Positions 62,007 through 64,000 of a stretch of DNA of 64,000 nt are shown piece by piece. The notes below the pieces were generated by a model that was not told where the DNA came from, ran no database searches, and saw nothing but the letters and a program-made list of their open reading frames with translations. The stretch is taken from contig JAQGDQ010000001.1 in NCBI GenBank assembly GCA_030141605.1, positions 1,302,001-1,366,000 on the forward strand, in the 5' to 3' direction. The DNA comes from Tubiluchus corallicola. Lineage: Eukaryota > Priapulida > Priapulimorpha > Priapulimorphida > Tubiluchidae. The translations under genes and the position numbers were made by a program. How positions within the stretch are numbered: the first letter of the stretch is position 1; every line of letters begins with the position of its first letter.

Positions 62007-62610
62007 TTGCGAGATCCCAGGGAAGAGACGAGTAATCTTGTGTTAGGCGTAAAATAGACTTCTTTAGCGTGTCATTATATTTTTCGACGAGTCCATTCGT
62101 TGAAGGTGAGTATGGACTAGTGAAAATGCCCTTGACACCGAGCTGATCCTCCAGCTCTTTCGTCAAGTTTGAAGTGAACTGGGTGCCACAGTCCGTTAAT
62201 ATTTGGCGAGGGATGCCGTATCTACAACAAAATTTCAGCAGTGCATTTAACACGGTGACAGTCTGTATATCTACTAGCGGATATGCGTCCGGATAACGTG
62301 TTGCATGGTCCACTATTACTAAAGCCCAACGATTACCAGAAGGTGTACGATCAAGCGGCCCAATTAAGTCCATCCCTATGGTACGAAATGCTGTGTCTAC
62401 AATAGGTAACGGTTTCAAAGGGGCTCTGTCGGCTCGGCGTGAACGCGCTGTTTTCTGGCACGTCAGACAGGAACGACAATATTCCCTTACGGAACGTTTA
62501 AGACGAGGCCATATATATTCTTGAAGAATTCTGTGAGTTGTCTTGTTTATGCCCAAGTGTCCGGCTAATTTACTTCCATGCGCAAGTTGTAAAACTTCCT
62601 TGCGGCGAAA
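61942..62610 (-). CDS. Retrotransposon integrase core (broken at both ends)
   Basis: The frame continues that of the Gag-protease ORF after a single TAA at 62611-62613. It holds the HHCC zinc finger (AHGSKLAGHLG, then CRSCLTC) and the DDE core. Counting from the Met at 62556, these are Asp63 in GMDLIGPL, Asp122 in TDCGTQF and Glu158 in NGLVEKYND, with the D,D35E spacing. It ends at 61942 in a stop created by a one-base length difference in an A run near 61952; the same protein carries on in the next frame. The breaks look like decay, not programmed recoding, since both fall within the integrase region. Confidence 0.88.
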   Translation of the reverse strand, partial: FRRKEVLQLAHGSKLAGHLGINKTTHRILQEYIWPRLKRSVREYCRSCLTCQKTARSRRADRAPLKPLPIVDTAFRTIGMDLIGPLDRTPSGNRWALVIVDHATRYPDAYPLVDIQTVTVLNALLKFCCRYGIPRQILTDCGTQFTSNLTKELEDQLGVKGIFTSPYSPSTNGLVEKYNDTLKKSILRLTQDYSSLPWDLAIDYVLFSYREVPQDSTGYSPK

Positions 62611-64000
62611 TTAGGGTAGTACAAGCAGCTCCTTAGGTGCTTGGTGCTGTTTTCCTTTAGATAAATAGAATAACGCACCTCCGCGCAAAAAGTAACCTTT
62701 GCCTAATTTATATGCCTCTTCTTCTGTGCACGCGTTATCAATAATATTACGTATAGTGACATCCTCTTTTTGCTCTTCGCTGATCTGTTCAATTGTGACG
62801 TCAAGAAGCTGTTTCTGATCTTCAGCAGGCGAGTCCTTAACCGCTAGGCCATCGTTGGATGCTAACGAATCAAATACTTGCTGTTGTAACAGCGTGTCCT
62901 GCTTGACTTGAGCTTCTAGCTTGTCAGCCTGCGAGCGAGTTATTGCATAAATTGACTTCACATCTGTCGCTGATTGAGGCTTTTGTTTTGGTTGTGATTT
63001 ACTTGCAGCATTCTTCTTTGGTTTAACGCTGTATTTACCCGCTTCTTTATTAAATTTTGAAGCCTTTTCAGCATTCTCAGGGAATGGCTTTAATGCTGAC
63101 TCGTAATTATTTCCAAGTAAAAAGTCAACAGGTAAATTATTGCTTACGCTTACAGTCAGGATACCAAAGAAGCCAGGCCCAATAATTTCAACCTCCGCTA
63201 ATTTACTTTGCCTCATATCACCGCACGCGCATACGAACTTGTGTCGGAGTTCATTTAAATACTGATTAGCGCGAACGAATTTAGCATGTAACATGCTTAC
63301 ACCAGCTCCAGTGTCTCTTTGACCTTTTACCACGTAACCGTTAATTTTTGCTGTAAAACCAACGGGTTGTTTTCGGCCAGGTACATGATGCCAATCATCA
63401 TCATTATTTGGCATCTTTATTTCCGGTGTGTTAAACAATTGTTTGCCAGGTCTACCGAATAAAGCAGCATTAGCAGGTCGCATGACGTGTTCACTTCCCA
63501 AACGCGATCGACATTCGCTGCGCCTATGACCAGGCTTTCCACATGCGTAACAATGCATTTTGGTTGCAAGATTCTGGCTCATATTTGTATTGCTCGCGCC
63601 TCCACCTTGCGACGTGGCAACATTTGGTTTACCAGTCTTTTTAAATGAATAAACATTTTTCCCAGGAAGGGAAGTGATTTGTCTCGCTGCGACAAATTGA
63701 TCTGCCCGTTGGGCCATCTTCTCAATTGTCCTGATGCTATCCGTCCTTAACCAAGTGGCCAAATCGTGTGGCATCAAACTAAGCGCTTGTTCAATTACTA
63801 CTGCTTCATTAACAGTCTCAAAAGTCTCAGCTTGTATGGCTTCAAGATAGTCGCGCCAACTATTATCCAAGCGTCTGAAAAGCTGACGATAACTTTCATT
63901 CTTAAGCTTTATTGTACCGCGGAATCTCTCCAGGTAAACGTCAGTGCTTAGAATATACGCGCCAAGCAAAGCTTTGCGAACGTATGTGTAGTTCCGCATC
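62611..64000 (-). CDS. Retrotransposon Gag and protease (5' partial)
   Basis: An open frame of 462 residues that reaches the window edge. Residues about 1-110 resemble the C-terminal part of a SCAN-like Gag capsid (YRQLFRRLDNSWRDYLEA, QADQFVAAR-like end). One CCHC zinc knuckle, CYACGKPGHRRSEC, is at 150-163. A retropepsin-type protease follows with the active-site triad D-T-G at 229-231 (RDTGAGVS) and FLLGNNY near 293. The last part (DVTIRNIID, YFLRGGALFYL) is the region that normally precedes the integrase zinc finger, so Gag and Pol appear to share one frame here. Ends in TAA at 62611-62613. Confidence 0.87.
   Translation of the reverse strand, partial: MRNYTYVRKALLGAYILSTDVYLERFRGTIKLKNESYRQLFRRLDNSWRDYLEAIQAETFETVNEAVVIEQALSLMPHDLATWLRTDSIRTIEKMAQRADQFVAARQITSLPGKNVYSFKKTGKPNVATSQGGGASNTNMSQNLATKMHCYACGKPGHRRSECRSRLGSEHVMRPANAALFGRPGKQLFNTPEIKMPNNDDDWHHVPGRKQPVGFTAKINGYVVKGQRDTGAGVSMLHAKFVRANQYLNELRHKFVCACGDMRQSKLAEVEIIGPGFFGILTVSVSNNLPVDFLLGNNYESALKPFPENAEKASKFNKEAGKYSVKPKKNAASKSQPKQKPQSATDVKSIYAITRSQADKLEAQVKQDTLLQQQVFDSLASNDGLAVKDSPAEDQKQLLDVTIEQISEEQKEDVTIRNIIDNACTEEEAYKLGKGYFLRGGALFYLSKGKQHQAPKELLVLP

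Larger units (their letters stand above)
58560..64000 (-). mobile_element. Gmr1-like Ty3/gypsy retrotransposon with integrase before RT (5' end outside window)
   Basis: Read on the minus strand the domains run Gag, protease, integrase, RT, RNase H, then a 3' LTR. Placing IN upstream of RT is the Ty1/copia order, but the domain sequences are of Ty3/gypsy type; this combination defines the Gmr1-like group first found in fish and other deuterostomes. Coding spans at least 63999 to 59931. The 5' LTR, primer-binding site and Gag N-terminus lie beyond the right edge. One in-frame stop and one frameshift inactivate this copy, though most of pol is well preserved, so the insertion is fairly young. 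Confidence 0.85.

Overview
The window is animal nuclear DNA: AT-rich, with multi-exon genes on GT-AG introns, single-exon GPCR coding, and decayed or near-intact retroelements (CR1-type LINEs, Ty3/gypsy, a hAT-like element). Degenerate CCCTAA runs fit a TTAGGG-type telomere. An invertebrate metazoan is most likely; nothing seen fixes the phylum.

Layout. 0.3-1.3 kb (+): kynurenine formamidase (AFMID) in one coding exon behind a 5' UTR intron. 4.6-33.1 kb (+): a complete XPR1 phosphate exporter in 17 exons that together give 689 codons. Its introns hold an antisense LINE, a small inverted-repeat element with telomere-like sequence, a pair of dispersed repeats, and a candidate in-frame cassette exon. 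35.2-37.4 kb: a hAT-like element with 14-bp terminal inverted repeats and an imperfect 8-bp target duplication, which encloses a CR1 3' end (-) and a Ty3/gypsy gag remnant (+). 39.3-44.4 kb (+): an MMD/PAQR membrane protein in 6 coding exons (224 aa). 44.7-55 kb: mostly gene-free, with a probable MITE, an orphan exon-like segment, a purine-rich tract and a tRNA-like sequence. 55.4-56.5 kb (-): a single-exon class A GPCR. About 58.6-64.0 kb (-): a Ty3/gypsy retrotransposon that leaves the window at its 5' side.

The most unusual item is that retrotransposon. Along its own strand the order is gag, protease, integrase, reverse transcriptase, RNase H. Integrase upstream of RT is the Ty1/copia order, here with Ty3/gypsy-type domains, as in the Gmr1-like group. 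This copy is broken by one in-frame stop and one single-base frameshift.

The host genes do not form one pathway: AFMID acts in tryptophan catabolism, XPR1 exports phosphate under inositol-pyrophosphate control through its SPX domain, MMD is a PAQR-family seven-TM protein of internal membranes, and the GPCR is an orphan. XPR1 and MMD share the 10-mer CAGATGGCGC upstream of their start codons, resembling YY1 or CTCF core sites.
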